A DNA stretch of 64,000 nt from Psoroptes ovis (Eukaryota > Arthropoda > Arachnida > Sarcoptiformes > Psoroptidae): assembly GCA_002943765.1 (NCBI GenBank), contig PQWQ01000001.1, forward strand, positions 1,116,001-1,180,000. Direction: 5' to 3'. A program made the position numbers and the translations under genes. The notes under the pieces were generated by a model. The model saw only the letters and a list, made by a program, of their open reading frames with translations, did not search any database and was not told where the DNA came from. Shown piece after piece: positions 47,369 through 59,100 of this stretch. Every line of letters begins with the position of its first letter. Position 1 is the first letter of the stretch.

Positions 47369-48990
47369 TCACATAGAATTTATTATGAGCGAAATTTTAA
47401 CAATCCTTAAATGATTAAATTTTGTTTGAACTAATGAAAAAATATCCGAATCATTGTGAGTCTTATTTATTTTATATAATTCTTGTAGACCTTGCAGCGT
47501 AATGATGCCAATAGCTCTTGAATGTGCCATTCGCATCGAAAAACAACCATATTCGATCATGCCAATTTTTTCATTGTCACCTCTATTATCGATTATATTT
47601 TCATCATTATCAGCAGGCAAGAAATATAATGATTTCGGTAATAAGATTATGTCAGAAATATCCGATGCTCCTTTACAATAATCAACCATTACTTGAATCA
47701 TCGCATTCTCGGGATCGATGATCATGTTTAAAACTTTATCAATCGATCGATTTTGATTCATTGCATTGAGAATTTCAGGATTTCGTATGATATATTTGTC
47801 CTTATAATCAGTAAATCGATCAAGATTTTCGTTACGATTCCATATGCAATCGATATAGCCAATTCTAGGATATAATAGTGTTGCGGTATCGATTGACATT
47901 ACTTCTAAATCACGTAATCCACCCACAAGATGTGACATATTGACATTGATGAGATTCCAAATTTTTCTTAAATTTAGATTTGGTATCAATACATCGATTG
48001 TGTCGATATCATTGGCATAATCATATCTTCGTATTCCAATATTGTCTCCAGGAGTAAAAAATTCAGAAAAATCGGACAACTCAAACGTATCATTAATTTT
48101 CAAATAATACCAGCGGTCTTTCTCAATTTGATTTACAGGAAGTTTTTGATTGAATTTTCTATTAAGACGAGACAATGAATGAGGACCATGTAAGCGAATA
48201 TAAGAACAATCAATAGCTTCAAATTTAAAATTATTCAGCGATTCTTTCAAGGCATCAAAAACAAGACGATGAGCTATGAATATAAAGCTGACACCATGAT
48301 CATTATTCTTGATTTTAATCAAATCACATGGTCCTATCAAATTATATGGATATTTATGATTTTCATAAACATTTATACTGAATGAATGATTTAGTGGTGC
48401 ATTTTTCATTTGTTCTAAATATATAGATGGAATGAAATCTGAAAGCTCTTGGTATGATTTTTCATCAAATAATTCCAATCGAAAAATGACTAAAAATGGT
48501 AAGTAATAACAAATGCAACCATTTTTAGTACCTCGATATAATATTCTTTGATTTTTCATATTATTTTTCCATGGGATTCGCATGTTCCACATGAATTCCA
48601 TTTTGAAACGTTTTGTAAACCACATATGCAGCAATGATCGACTAGGATCTTGATTACGTTTTGAAATTTTACGTTTACGAATTTTTCGCCGTTTCTTTGA
48701 TGATGTTTGATTATTTGATGTTTGTGATTGTAACAATAATTTTTGTAAATTTTTCGGTAAACGTTTCGGATTATTACTGGCAGCCCGTCTACGAATATGT
48801 CTTGGTACACGTTGTAGAAGATTTTTACATTGTTTAGTGCGACATTGTTTTTTCAATGAATTTATTTCAGCAATATGTGATTTGATGAAATTATAGATGG
48901 ATATTTCTGAAATATTGATCAATCAAAATCAAATCAATTTTATAAACAAATATTCTGAAACAACTTACCATCTGGCAATGGATTATCCAT
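47369..48990 (-). CDS. POP1: Ribonuclease P/MRP subunit POP1, short form
   Basis: Two exons in coding order 48969-48990 and 47369-48906 join in frame to 519 residues. POP1 is the largest protein of RNase P and RNase MRP and binds their RNA. The N-terminal POP1 domain shows LLQRVPRHIRRRAASNNPKR, an Arg/Lys-rich block KKRRKIRKRKISKR, and LLHMWFTKRFKMEFMWNMRIPW with the conserved His-x-Trp-x-x-Lys-Arg-Phe. Later blocks include RGTKNGCICYYLPF, RLHGPHSLSRL, LPKSLYFLP and a C-terminal segment with RMAHSRAIGIITLQGL. The family is usually about twice this length (human 1024, yeast 875 aa); the POPLD portion looks reduced and ends early. The divergent LIPT2 start is 203 bases away. Confidence 0.8.
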
Positions 48991-49193
48991 GATGGACCTC
49001 GATGTTTTGACCATTTGAATCAATGGTTCTTCAAAATTAAAATTCAACTTGAAGCACGTGATAAATAATCTATTTCAACCTGAACGTGTCATTATTTTGA
49101 TGGTTCAAAGATATTTTTCTTCAATTTTGATTTTAATCAAATAATCACAAATGAATAATTGATTTAAATGATAATAATTTATAAAAAAAAATC

Positions 49194-49880
49194 ATGAATA
49201 AAATAAGAATTATCGATTTGAATCGCCTCAGGTATAATCAAGCATTATATATTCAACAAAAATTATTTGCCAAAGTAAAAAATAATGCCGAAAATCATCA
49301 AAATAATAAGAATGAATCTGTAAATTATCTATTATTTGTTGAACATGAACCAGTTTATACGATCGGAATTCGTGATAAACAATATCAAGATAAAGATCTG
49401 CGTCAAAAACTTGAAAAACTTGGAGCTGATTTTGTACAAACGAATCGTGGCGGATTGATTACATTTCATGGTCATGGCCAATTAGTTGCATATCCAATTA
49501 TTGATTTAAAACAATTTCCGATTGTTGATCATAGTATAAAAAAATTTGTATATCAATTAGAATCGACGATTATTGATTTATTGAAAGAATACAATATCGA
49601 TGCTAACAGATTATATGGTTATCCTGGTGTTTGGGTTGATAATGAGCGTAAAATTGCTGCACTTGGCTTACATTGTAGCCAATATGTAACAATGCATGGT
49701 GTTGCAATCAATTGTAATGTCAACCTGAATTGGTATGATCATATTGTACCATGTGGTATTGAAGATAAATCCGTAACATCGATATCTAAAGAACTGAATA
49801 AAACGATCGGAATCGATCAAATTAAACCATTGTTTTTGAAACATTTTTCCAAAAATTTAGATTGTACCATTGAACATTGA
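49194..49880 (+). CDS. LIPT2: Octanoyl-[acyl carrier protein] transferase LIPT2
   Basis: A single exon of 228 residues (human LIPT2 231). The LipB fold is seen in FVEHEPVYTIGIRDKQ, FVQTNRGGLITFHGHGQLVAYPI, VWVDNERKIAALGLHCSQYVTMHGVAINCN-type text, and WYDHIVPCGIEDKSVTSISKEL. The catalytic Lys of RKIAALG and Cys of VPCGI are both present. LIPT2 moves octanoate from mitochondrial ACP to GCSH, the first step in making lipoate for 2-oxoacid dehydrogenases. A cleavable targeting peptide is not obvious. An Asn/Lys-rich loop (about 30-43) is an insertion. Its 3' end lies 54 bases from the ITPA stop. Confidence 0.93.
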   Translation: MNKIRIIDLNRLRYNQALYIQQKLFAKVKNNAENHQNNKNESVNYLLFVEHEPVYTIGIRDKQYQDKDLRQKLEKLGADFVQTNRGGLITFHGHGQLVAYPIIDLKQFPIVDHSIKKFVYQLESTIIDLLKEYNIDANRLYGYPGVWVDNERKIAALGLHCSQYVTMHGVAINCNVNLNWYDHIVPCGIEDKSVTSISKELNKTIGIDQIKPLFLKHFSKNLDCTIEH

Positions 49881-49934
49881 TGGCTTTTAATTTTTTCAAT
49901 CTATTCTTAATTAATATCTATAGTTATATTTTAT

Positions 49935-50504
49935 CTAGTTGAAATTATAATCCAATAAAAATTGTTTTAATTTTGTTGTACAAAGAAAACGATGTGATAT
50001 TTGATTTTTTTGAGAGTGATCCATTTCGCCGTATGTTTGTTGATAACCATCAGGCAAAAAACAAGGATCCCAACCAAAATCTAACCGGCCTCTTGGCTCA
50101 ACAATTTGTCCGTTTGTTATGCCAGAAAATATATGTACAGTACTGTTCGGATTTTCCATAAATGCCATCATACATATTGCTTTTGCCGATTTATCGGACC
50201 AATCTTTTATCAATCGAGGAAGACCTTCGCTACCGATTGCATCCATAAACCATTTAATATATGGTCCAGGTAGACCATTCAATGCTGATAGATTTAATGA
50301 GGTATCTTCAACAATCACAGGACCATCAACAATTTTAGCAGCATTTTTACATTTTTCGGCGACTATAAATTCTAAATCACCTTGGTATTCAAGTAGATCA
50401 ATTTTCTTATGTACAATCTGAAATTTTGAATTATCACCAACAATTTTGATTATTTCTTCTAATTTATGTTTATTGCCAGTGATGAAGGTGATTGTTTTCA
50501 TCAT
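49935..50504 (-). CDS. ITPA: Inosine triphosphate pyrophosphatase (ITPA)
   Basis: A single exon of 189 residues (human 194). ITPA hydrolyses ITP, dITP and XTP to monophosphates, cleaning the nucleotide pool. HAM1-family landmarks are ITFITGNKHKLEEI, LLEYQGDLEFIVAEKCKNA, VIVEDTSLNLSALNGLPGPY, GITNGQIVEPRGRLDFGWDP, MDHSQKNQISHR and the final ALTKLK-like helix. Adjacent ATGs at 50504 and 50501 both fit the family start; in-frame upstream sequence begins only with TTG and is not used. It converges on LIPT2. Confidence 0.95.
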   Translation of the reverse strand: MMKTITFITGNKHKLEEIIKIVGDNSKFQIVHKKIDLLEYQGDLEFIVAEKCKNAAKIVDGPVIVEDTSLNLSALNGLPGPYIKWFMDAIGSEGLPRLIKDWSDKSAKAICMMAFMENPNSTVHIFSGITNGQIVEPRGRLDFGWDPCFLPDGYQQTYGEMDHSQKNQISHRFLCTTKLKQFLLDYNFN

Positions 50505-53143
50505 TTTTATCAAAAAAATTTTCAACAATCATACACTAAATCAACAAAAATGAAAAAAATTCAAGCTCAGCTGATTTAGCAGCACTAAAAAGCATGTCTT
50601 CATTTTTTCAGATTTCAATTGTAAATCCTTAAATCTTTACACTTATGTTATGCGCAGCATTTAAATTGATTCCTTTATCAACTAAATTTTGAATTCAATC
50701 AACTCTATTAAACTTCCGGTCATTAATCCACTTTTGAAAAAAGAAGGATTATAATCAAATATCAAAATTATTAATATAAAAACCAGACAAACAAACATCA
50801 ACAACAAATATGGAATAATCAATTTTCGTTGAAACAAAAATGAATGGAAATGAAAAAAACCATGAATAAATAATTGCAACAATTAACACCAATTTGAAAA
50901 AGAAAAGAAAAGAAAAAGGATCATCATCATCATCATCACCATCAACAATTGTTTACCATTTATGGTAGGGAAAGAAATATTTCAAAACTTTTAGAATTTT
51001 AATCAATGAACAACAACAACAACAACAACAAATGGTAATAAAACTAATAATAATAATTCCAACGATTCAAAAACACCAAATGAAGACTGAATATTTTCAA
51101 AAATTTGAAACGATTGAAACAACTAAATGAATGAATGAATGCATGCATCACCATCACCAACAACAACAACAACAGCATTCAACCTCGAAGTTTTACTATG
51201 AAATTATCATCAACTAAAATTCATCAAACAAAACATCAACAAAGAGACTTATGAATATGAATCGTTCACAACGAAAATTCATCAAATCAAAATTTGAATG
51301 GGAATTTTCAATTTTTCAAATTTTCAAACAAACAAAAACTGAAACAAAACAAAAAAGGTAAAAAAATTTTCAAATCGTTTTGGTTGTGGTTGTTGAATTG
51401 TTGGCTTAATGTTGATACTGCTGCTGTTGCTGTTGAACAATCAACAACAATTCAATGGTAAAATTAGCATCCAACGATGGTGATTTCTCTTTGTGTGAAA
51501 GCAAGAAAACATCGAGAAAAAAAACAAAATCATCGATAAATTCTCTCCATTAAAAATGAATAAACGATGCTGATGCTAATGGTGATGATGAATAGAACTC
51601 AAAGATTATTCATTTATTTATTTATTTTTACACATAAAATAATACAAATATTCTCTTCAAAGAATGGATGTTGTTTTAAGATGTTTTAAGTTTTGTATAT
51701 TTGTTTTCGATGAATGGTTCATAGGCACATACAAACTGCATATTTTTGATATCACAAACAACAACAACAATAACACTCACATATGTTTACATGCATATGC
51801 ATTCAAGCATCCATTGCATACACACACACACACACGCATATGTTTGACACATCAACAAACAGTAACCAAAAACAAATTCAAAATGTTGATATTATGTGAT
51901 TGTGTATTTGTATGCATGTTTGTTGTCATTAATAATAATTTTTGATTGATCAAATATTTAAAAGAAAAAAAAAGCTCACCTGTCGATAATAATAATAATA
52001 ATAGAAATAATGCATTGATAATAATAATTAACGTTCTGCAAAATGTAAATATTGGCTTCAGCAATTGCAAAAAGCGGCTACTACTTGTTGATTCATTGTG
52101 TGTGTGTATGTTGTTGCGTGTTTACATGATTTTTGTGTTTATTTTTATTCAATTTTTTTTTCATTTTTCATTTAATTACAATTACGACTACGGCTACGAC
52201 CACGATTTTTTCCTTCTTTTTACTGTCATTTCTATCACCATTCAATCATGAGAGGATTGAATATTGAATGAATATGAATATGAATTAAATTTTGACAATT
52301 TTCATTCATTAAAAATTTTAAAATAGTAAATCTCGTGGAAAAAAAATTCATTTCAATCTCAAATTCTGTTCAATTTCATTAAAAGTTTTATTTTTTTTGT
52401 GAAAACGGAAAAAATATCTTAATTGAAATAAATCAAAGAAGATAATTTTCAATGATAAAAGTAAATAATCAATTTTATTCAATTGTTTTCCGTGTGTTTT
52501 ATTTATTCATGATTGATTTATTAATTTATTAATTGATTTGTTATCAATTTTTTATTATTTTCTGCCATTCCACCAAACGATTTCTAGCCATTTGAATGAA
52601 GAAAACAATCAAATACCCGGCACATCGTAAAAATTTTTCTTCATTTTCAACTGATTTTTTCATTCGAAAAAAAACGACAATTTTTGAAAACCATTCAATT
52701 GAATAATAAGAAGAGACACAAATATTGATGAGATTTATTGAACAAAAATTGATTAATTAACAAACAAAAAATTGTTAATTGGCAGCTAAGATCGAGTCAT
52801 TTCATTTGAATAATTACTATTTATATTATTATTATTATTATTGATCAATCGAGCTAAACATCTACTTAATAATTTGAAATATTTTGCAATATTCCTTTCC
52901 CGTAATTTCATCATTGCCATTATTACCATCATTAATATTGATATAAACTAACCAAAATTTTCATAAAACGCAACAATTAAAGAAGAAAAAATAAATTTCA
53001 AAAAAAATTCATCTTGAAATCATCAAGAAAAAAAAACTAATCGAATTTATAATATTTACATATGTTCATTTCTAATATATTATCATCAAAATTCATCAAT
53101 TAATATTATTATCATAATTTAATCATTGTTAAAAGATAAAAAA
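50505..53143. other. Long non-coding stretch upstream of the spectraplakin
   Basis: At 2.6 kb this is one of the longest gene-free segments in the window. It should contain the ITPA promoter and the promoter, 5' UTR and possibly 5' introns of the spectraplakin gene. It holds CAA/CAN runs (about 51009-51032 and 51139-51178), a CA microsatellite (51820-51835), ATA runs (about 51986-52003), and a short GC-rich ACGACTACGGCTACGACC patch near 52183-52203. No CH-domain exon or other credible frame was found. Confidence 0.45.
51820..51835. repeat. CA dinucleotide microsatellite
   Basis: About eight uninterrupted AC units lie in the non-coding stretch upstream of the spectraplakin gene. Confidence 0.8.
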
Positions 53144-56100
53144 ATGTATAAATTTGAAAAAGGTAATCGTTTATTTTTGAAAGGATCACGTGAAGATGAA
53201 GATCCTGATAATATTGCCGATCCAAATCATAATCATCATCTGATTGATGATCATACAATCGATAAAGAAAATTATGAATTTAATAGTAAAAATCATATGG
53301 CATCAGCTTCACAAGAAACTCGAGAATTATTTCGTACATCAAATAATCGTAATGGCTTGAAAACGGTGCAAACCAAACGTGTTGCCAAAAAAATAACCAC
53401 AGTTAATCGTGGTGAACAACGTAAATTGGTAAATATTATCATTAATATTCTATTTTCCTTGAAATCTGACCTGTATTTTAGGCTTTCATTACCCTTCTAT
53501 GTTGATTACTAAAATCTTACAGTTTCCGCCGCTGTTCATTTGCCAGAAATGGCATGAATTTTTGTTACATTAATCGATAGATTTATTCAGATTTAGATTT
53601 CATGTTTTGTGTCCATGTTTATTTGAAAAAAAAATCGACAAAATTCTTGTAGGATGTTGATGAAGGTTTTTTCTTCGTAAAATATTTTTCCATGAAAATT
53701 TACATTATCATCAATGATTACCATTTATGGTCATTTTCCACCATACTCTGAAACAATACATATAAATTGTTTGAATTATCATTGAATGAAAAAAAAACAA
53801 AACAAAAAATATGTGGCAAGGTGAGAATACTATTTTTTTTCTGAATTTCATTCAGCCAAAAAAATTTGCTTGTCGTATTGTTTATATGTGGACAATAACA
53901 TCATTGCTGATATATGTTTGGCAAATACGATGATGATGATGATAATAAATCGCCCACTTGTTATTTTGCGTAGGTTTTTTTTTTGCATCAAAATTAAGAA
54001 ATAACTTGTTGAATACATAGTCTTCGATGTTGTAAAATTGTATTGTAATTCGACCTCCATTTTTATTGTTTAGCTCTTTACAGAAAGAAAAATATGTAAC
54101 GCTAACCTTGATTTCCAATATTTTTCTATTCTGGTTCTATCATCACCTTATGTGATAATCGATATGGATTAATTGATTGATCTTATCTTTGATTAATCAA
54201 ATTTTTTTTTGTAGCCAACATTTTCCATGTTAGAAGGAAACAAATTGAAAGAGAAATTAATGAAATGGGCATTAAAATCTACACGTGGATATCCAGGTGT
54301 GAATATTTGTGATTTTACAAATAGTTGGCGTGATGGTTTAGCATTCAATGCCATCATACATCGTAATAGGTATTGAATTACATATTTTTCATTTTTTTCT
54401 TCATAAATATTAATGGTTTTTCAATTTTCAACTTTGATAGACCTGATTTATTGGATTATTTAAAATGTAAAGAACGTTCAAATCGTGATAATCTTCAAAC
54501 AGCATTCAATGTATTGTCGAAAAATTTCGGCATAAATTGTTCATTAACACCGGATGAAATTGTACGACAAGAACCGAATGAAGATGAAATGTTAAAATAT
54601 TTAGAAGAAATTTATAATTTATTCCCGAATCCACCTGATCATAATCCTTTATATGATGCGGAAAAAATTCGTCGTATTGATGAATATAAAGACTTAGCGA
54701 GTCGATTAGTTGTATGGTTACGAGAAAATATTCCAAAATTGAATGATAGAAATTTTCCTAATCAATTGAATGAAATGAAACAATTGAAACGTGAAAATGA
54801 TCTGTTCAAAACTGAACAAATACCGCCAAAATTACATGACAAACAAAGATTGGCCAGTAGTTATGATGATGTTGTCAATATGGCACGTTCATTGCCTGGT
54901 CGTCATGTTCGTATCGAAGATGAATATGATATTAATAATATTGAAAGATTATGGAAAACAATGATCACAGCACATCAAAAACGTGATTATGACATTTTGG
55001 AAGAAATTGCACGTTTGGAAAAATTGGAAAAAACGGCAGCTGATTTAATTAAACAAATACAAATATGTGAAGATAATCTCGAAACGATTAAAAAACAGAT
55101 TATGGAAGAAGAGAAGCAAGTATTGAAACAAGATCCATTGAAACCGAATTATAATATTGACACAATACAACGTAATTTAGCTGAGGAGAAGCGTAGAATT
55201 GATAATATGTATGATACATTGAAATATTTACAAGATAATCGATATCACGGTGTCAATTCATTGCGTAATCAAGTCGATTATTTACATGATAAATGGAAAA
55301 ATTTGAAATTAAATTTTGATAATAATGTTGTCAAAGTATTGAATGATCGTAAAGAACAAGCATTACGAAGACCAAAGACTGAAGAAGAATTAATCAATGA
55401 AAATGAACATTTTCGATTCTTACATGAATGCATACAAGAATTAATTAAAAAACGAAAATATTTAGAAAGTCTTAATATTGGTGAAGATTTGCATTCAATT
55501 CAACGACGATTAGAACAATTCAATGATGAACAAAGAGAATTGAAATTGTTTCAAAGTAAAATTGATGAGTGCCATAATCGTAAAATGCATATTAAACGTG
55601 AAGAAATGTCAATCTATAATAATATGTTGGAACGTTTGATGCAATTATATGATGATTGTACAAATTTCGTACGACAACGTATCGATCAATTACAATCATT
55701 ATTAGATTTTGTACGATTAGCCGAAAAAGAATTAGCATGGCTTAAGAATAAAGAAGAAATTGAAATACAACGAGATTGGTCATTGAAAAATCATAATATT
55801 GAAGAATTATCTAAATATCATTATAATTTAGTTAAAGATATGGAATCACATGAACGTGAATTTAATAGTGTACAAGAAAAAGGTGAAAATCTTATACGTA
55901 ATCGTCATCCGAGTACTAAATTGATTGAAAATTTAATGGCTAAAATGCAATATAATTGGTCATGGCTGCTACAATTGATTAATTGTTTTGAACAACATCT
56001 GAAATATATTGGTGATTACTATAATTTTATGGATGATGTTAATGAATCTAGAAAATCAATTAATATGATGGAAGATAAATTAAATTCACAATATAATCGT

Positions 56101-59100
56101 CATCATTTGATTACGATTGAAGAAGGTGAAAAATTAATGAAAGAAATGAATACAATAAAAGAGAATATAAGTAAATTACGTTCAACAATCAATGATCTTG
56201 AAGATAAAAGCACAACAATTGTTAATCTTAAACAGCGTAAAGCACCGTTGCCAAATCCTATAAAAATAAAATCATTATGTATGATCAAGCATGAAAAAGG
56301 TACCATAACTAAAAATGAAATGGTAACATTATTAGATAATTCACAAAGAATTAAATGGAAAATTGCTGCACCAAATGCACAAGAATTGTCGATACCGAGT
56401 GCATGTTTTGTCATACCACCACCAGATCCGGATGTATTGGATGCATTGAATGAATTGAAAAATAAATTAGACAATTTAATTGGTTTATGGACACAAAAAC
56501 AACGTGAATTACGACAAAATCAAGTATTAGCATCATTGAAAGCAGTCAAAGATATCGATTATCCAACCTATTGTTCTATGGATCCTAGACAATTGGACAA
56601 AATTATGAGAAGTTTAGATGATGATATCAATAAATTGGCAAATGAAGGACCACCTGATGATCCAATGATTCGACGTTTAAGAGATGAATTTGATGATATT
56701 AAGAAGAAATTTGCTGATTTCGATGCACGCCGTCGACAAGAAGAAGAAGATAAGAAAAATCAAGCTATGATTCAAAAATTCATTGATTCAGCCAATGATT
56801 TGCTAGAAAGATTACAGGAAAAAGAACGTATCTTAATACAACGCGCACAAAATCAAATTCCAAGAGAAATGTCTGTGTTGACCTCATTGATCATGGAACA
56901 TCAAGAATTTGAACGTGATCTGAAACAGTTTGAATCAAGAATTAATGATTTGAAACAAGAATACACACGAATACACAGTAAATCACATGCAGCTGAATCA
57001 AAATATGTAACGATCGTTGATACATGGGATCGTGTTTGTAAATTATCGAAAAATTATAGTGAACGCTTGAAAGCATTGCAAACAGTATTGTCTGATGTTG
57101 AACAAGCCAAAACAACATTGAATCAAGTACAAACAAGCTTATTACAGCATGAAGAAATACCAGCAGATGAAATTGATTTGAATCAAATGTGCAATGAATT
57201 ACGTAATTTATATCAAAAAACAAGCCAATATAATGAATCGTTTGATTATCTTTTATCAAATGTAACAAAAGTACGACGATTAGTCGAAATGACTAGACCA
57301 AAACAATCAACACATAATGATTTAGACCACTTGGAAGAAGATGTAAAAACATTATATAAAAAATGGAAAATGGCATCTGCACAGATCACTGAACGACTTT
57401 CAATATTGGAATTGTGTAGTGATCTGTTGAAAAAATATAGATCATTGATGAATGTTGAAAAAAATTGGATCGCACAAACAACGGCACGTGTGAATACATT
57501 ATTAAATCGAAGTGATTTAGATTATGTGACGGTATGTCGTTCAATTTAATTATCAATTATCTTTTGAAATTTCATCATTTCTTTTCTTCTAACAGAAATT
57601 ATATGAAAGTATTGTTGAAAGAAAATCAGCAATCGATGATACGAATTCAGCCGGTAATCGTTTCATTCATGAATCAAAATCATTACAACAAAAAATAAAA
57701 AATTATCATGAAAATTTGGATGATATACATGAAATATCGGCAAAACGTGCACGTAAATATGGTGGTGTTGAAATTGTTGAACAAGAATTGCAACAATTAA
57801 ATGATGATTATAAAAATTTAATGGACAAAGTGTTGTCATATTTAAATCAACTGCAAGATGATGAAAGTCGAATGCGTGAATTTGTAAGTTTTTGATTTTT
57901 TTTTTATTTTGACAAAAAAAATCTTCCTTTGAAATTAATTTTGAACTTTAATTGATAAGTAATACAGAAAAAACTCTGAGTAATTACCTATTAATCAATC
58001 AATTTAACCGAAAAATTAATTTTTTTTCTATTTTCAAATCTTATTTCAGCAAATCACTAACCCCAATTATTTTAATAAAAATAATGATGAAGATGATAAA
58101 ACTGTTCAACCTAATTCTGAGGAAAACAGATTTTATTTAGATAAAAATAATGATAGTTTGAGTGTTTTAAATTATTATTCATCACCATCCATCAATAATA
58201 ATCATAGATTTGATTGGAATAATTTAGAAAATTTAGATAATTTTGAATTATTGAAATTATTATTTCTATTATCATTATTAGTGAATGTAGGTTGTTGTTT
58301 GGAATTGGATAGAAATTTATATTTAATCTTAGGAAAAATTTCTTTGCCCAATGATGATGATGATGATGATGATGAGGTGGATGATAATTTGAATAATGTT
58401 AGTATTTATGATAGTAATAATAGTATTAAGGATGATGATAGTAATTTTATGGATAAAAATGGAAATTCGGTTTACCGAATCGAAGAAATTAATGATGATA
58501 ATAATAATAATAAAAATGATGAACAAATAAATCAACATCAATCAACAAATGAAGCTGATGTTTTGATGATGATGAAAAATGTTGATGATTATCATCGATC
58601 CATACAATCTTCTTCTAACAATGATTATAATAATCATCCGATTAGTACTAAAACATTGAATGAATTAGATTCATTTTTCAATGATGATGTAATGTATTTT
58701 CTTACATCTCTTTTTTCTATTTTTATCTTTTTATCGTTTGGTTTATTCCGAATTTTAGCTGATCATCTATCAGTACGAATTTAATAAATTTTAATTGATT
58801 TTGTTTGAATTTTCAATTTTCTCTAGACTTCAATTGCCGATAAATTGAAATATTGGTTAGATCAAAAAGAAAAATTAATCTCAGTTCTTGGACCTATCGG
58901 CTCGGAACCATATGTTGTCAATAGTCAATTACGACAAATACAAGTGATGAAAGATGAATTCTCTTCACAAGAACATTTATTGAATAAAATGGATAAACTT
59001 GGACATTCAATATTGGAACGTATTGATCGTAGTAATCCATATTATTCTGATGTACAAAATAAAATGAACGATATACATAAACAATGGAAACAATTGCTAT

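Noticed and set aside
51664..52251. Short frames upstream of the spectraplakin
   Set aside because: They run through CA, GT and ATA microsatellites and show no domain.
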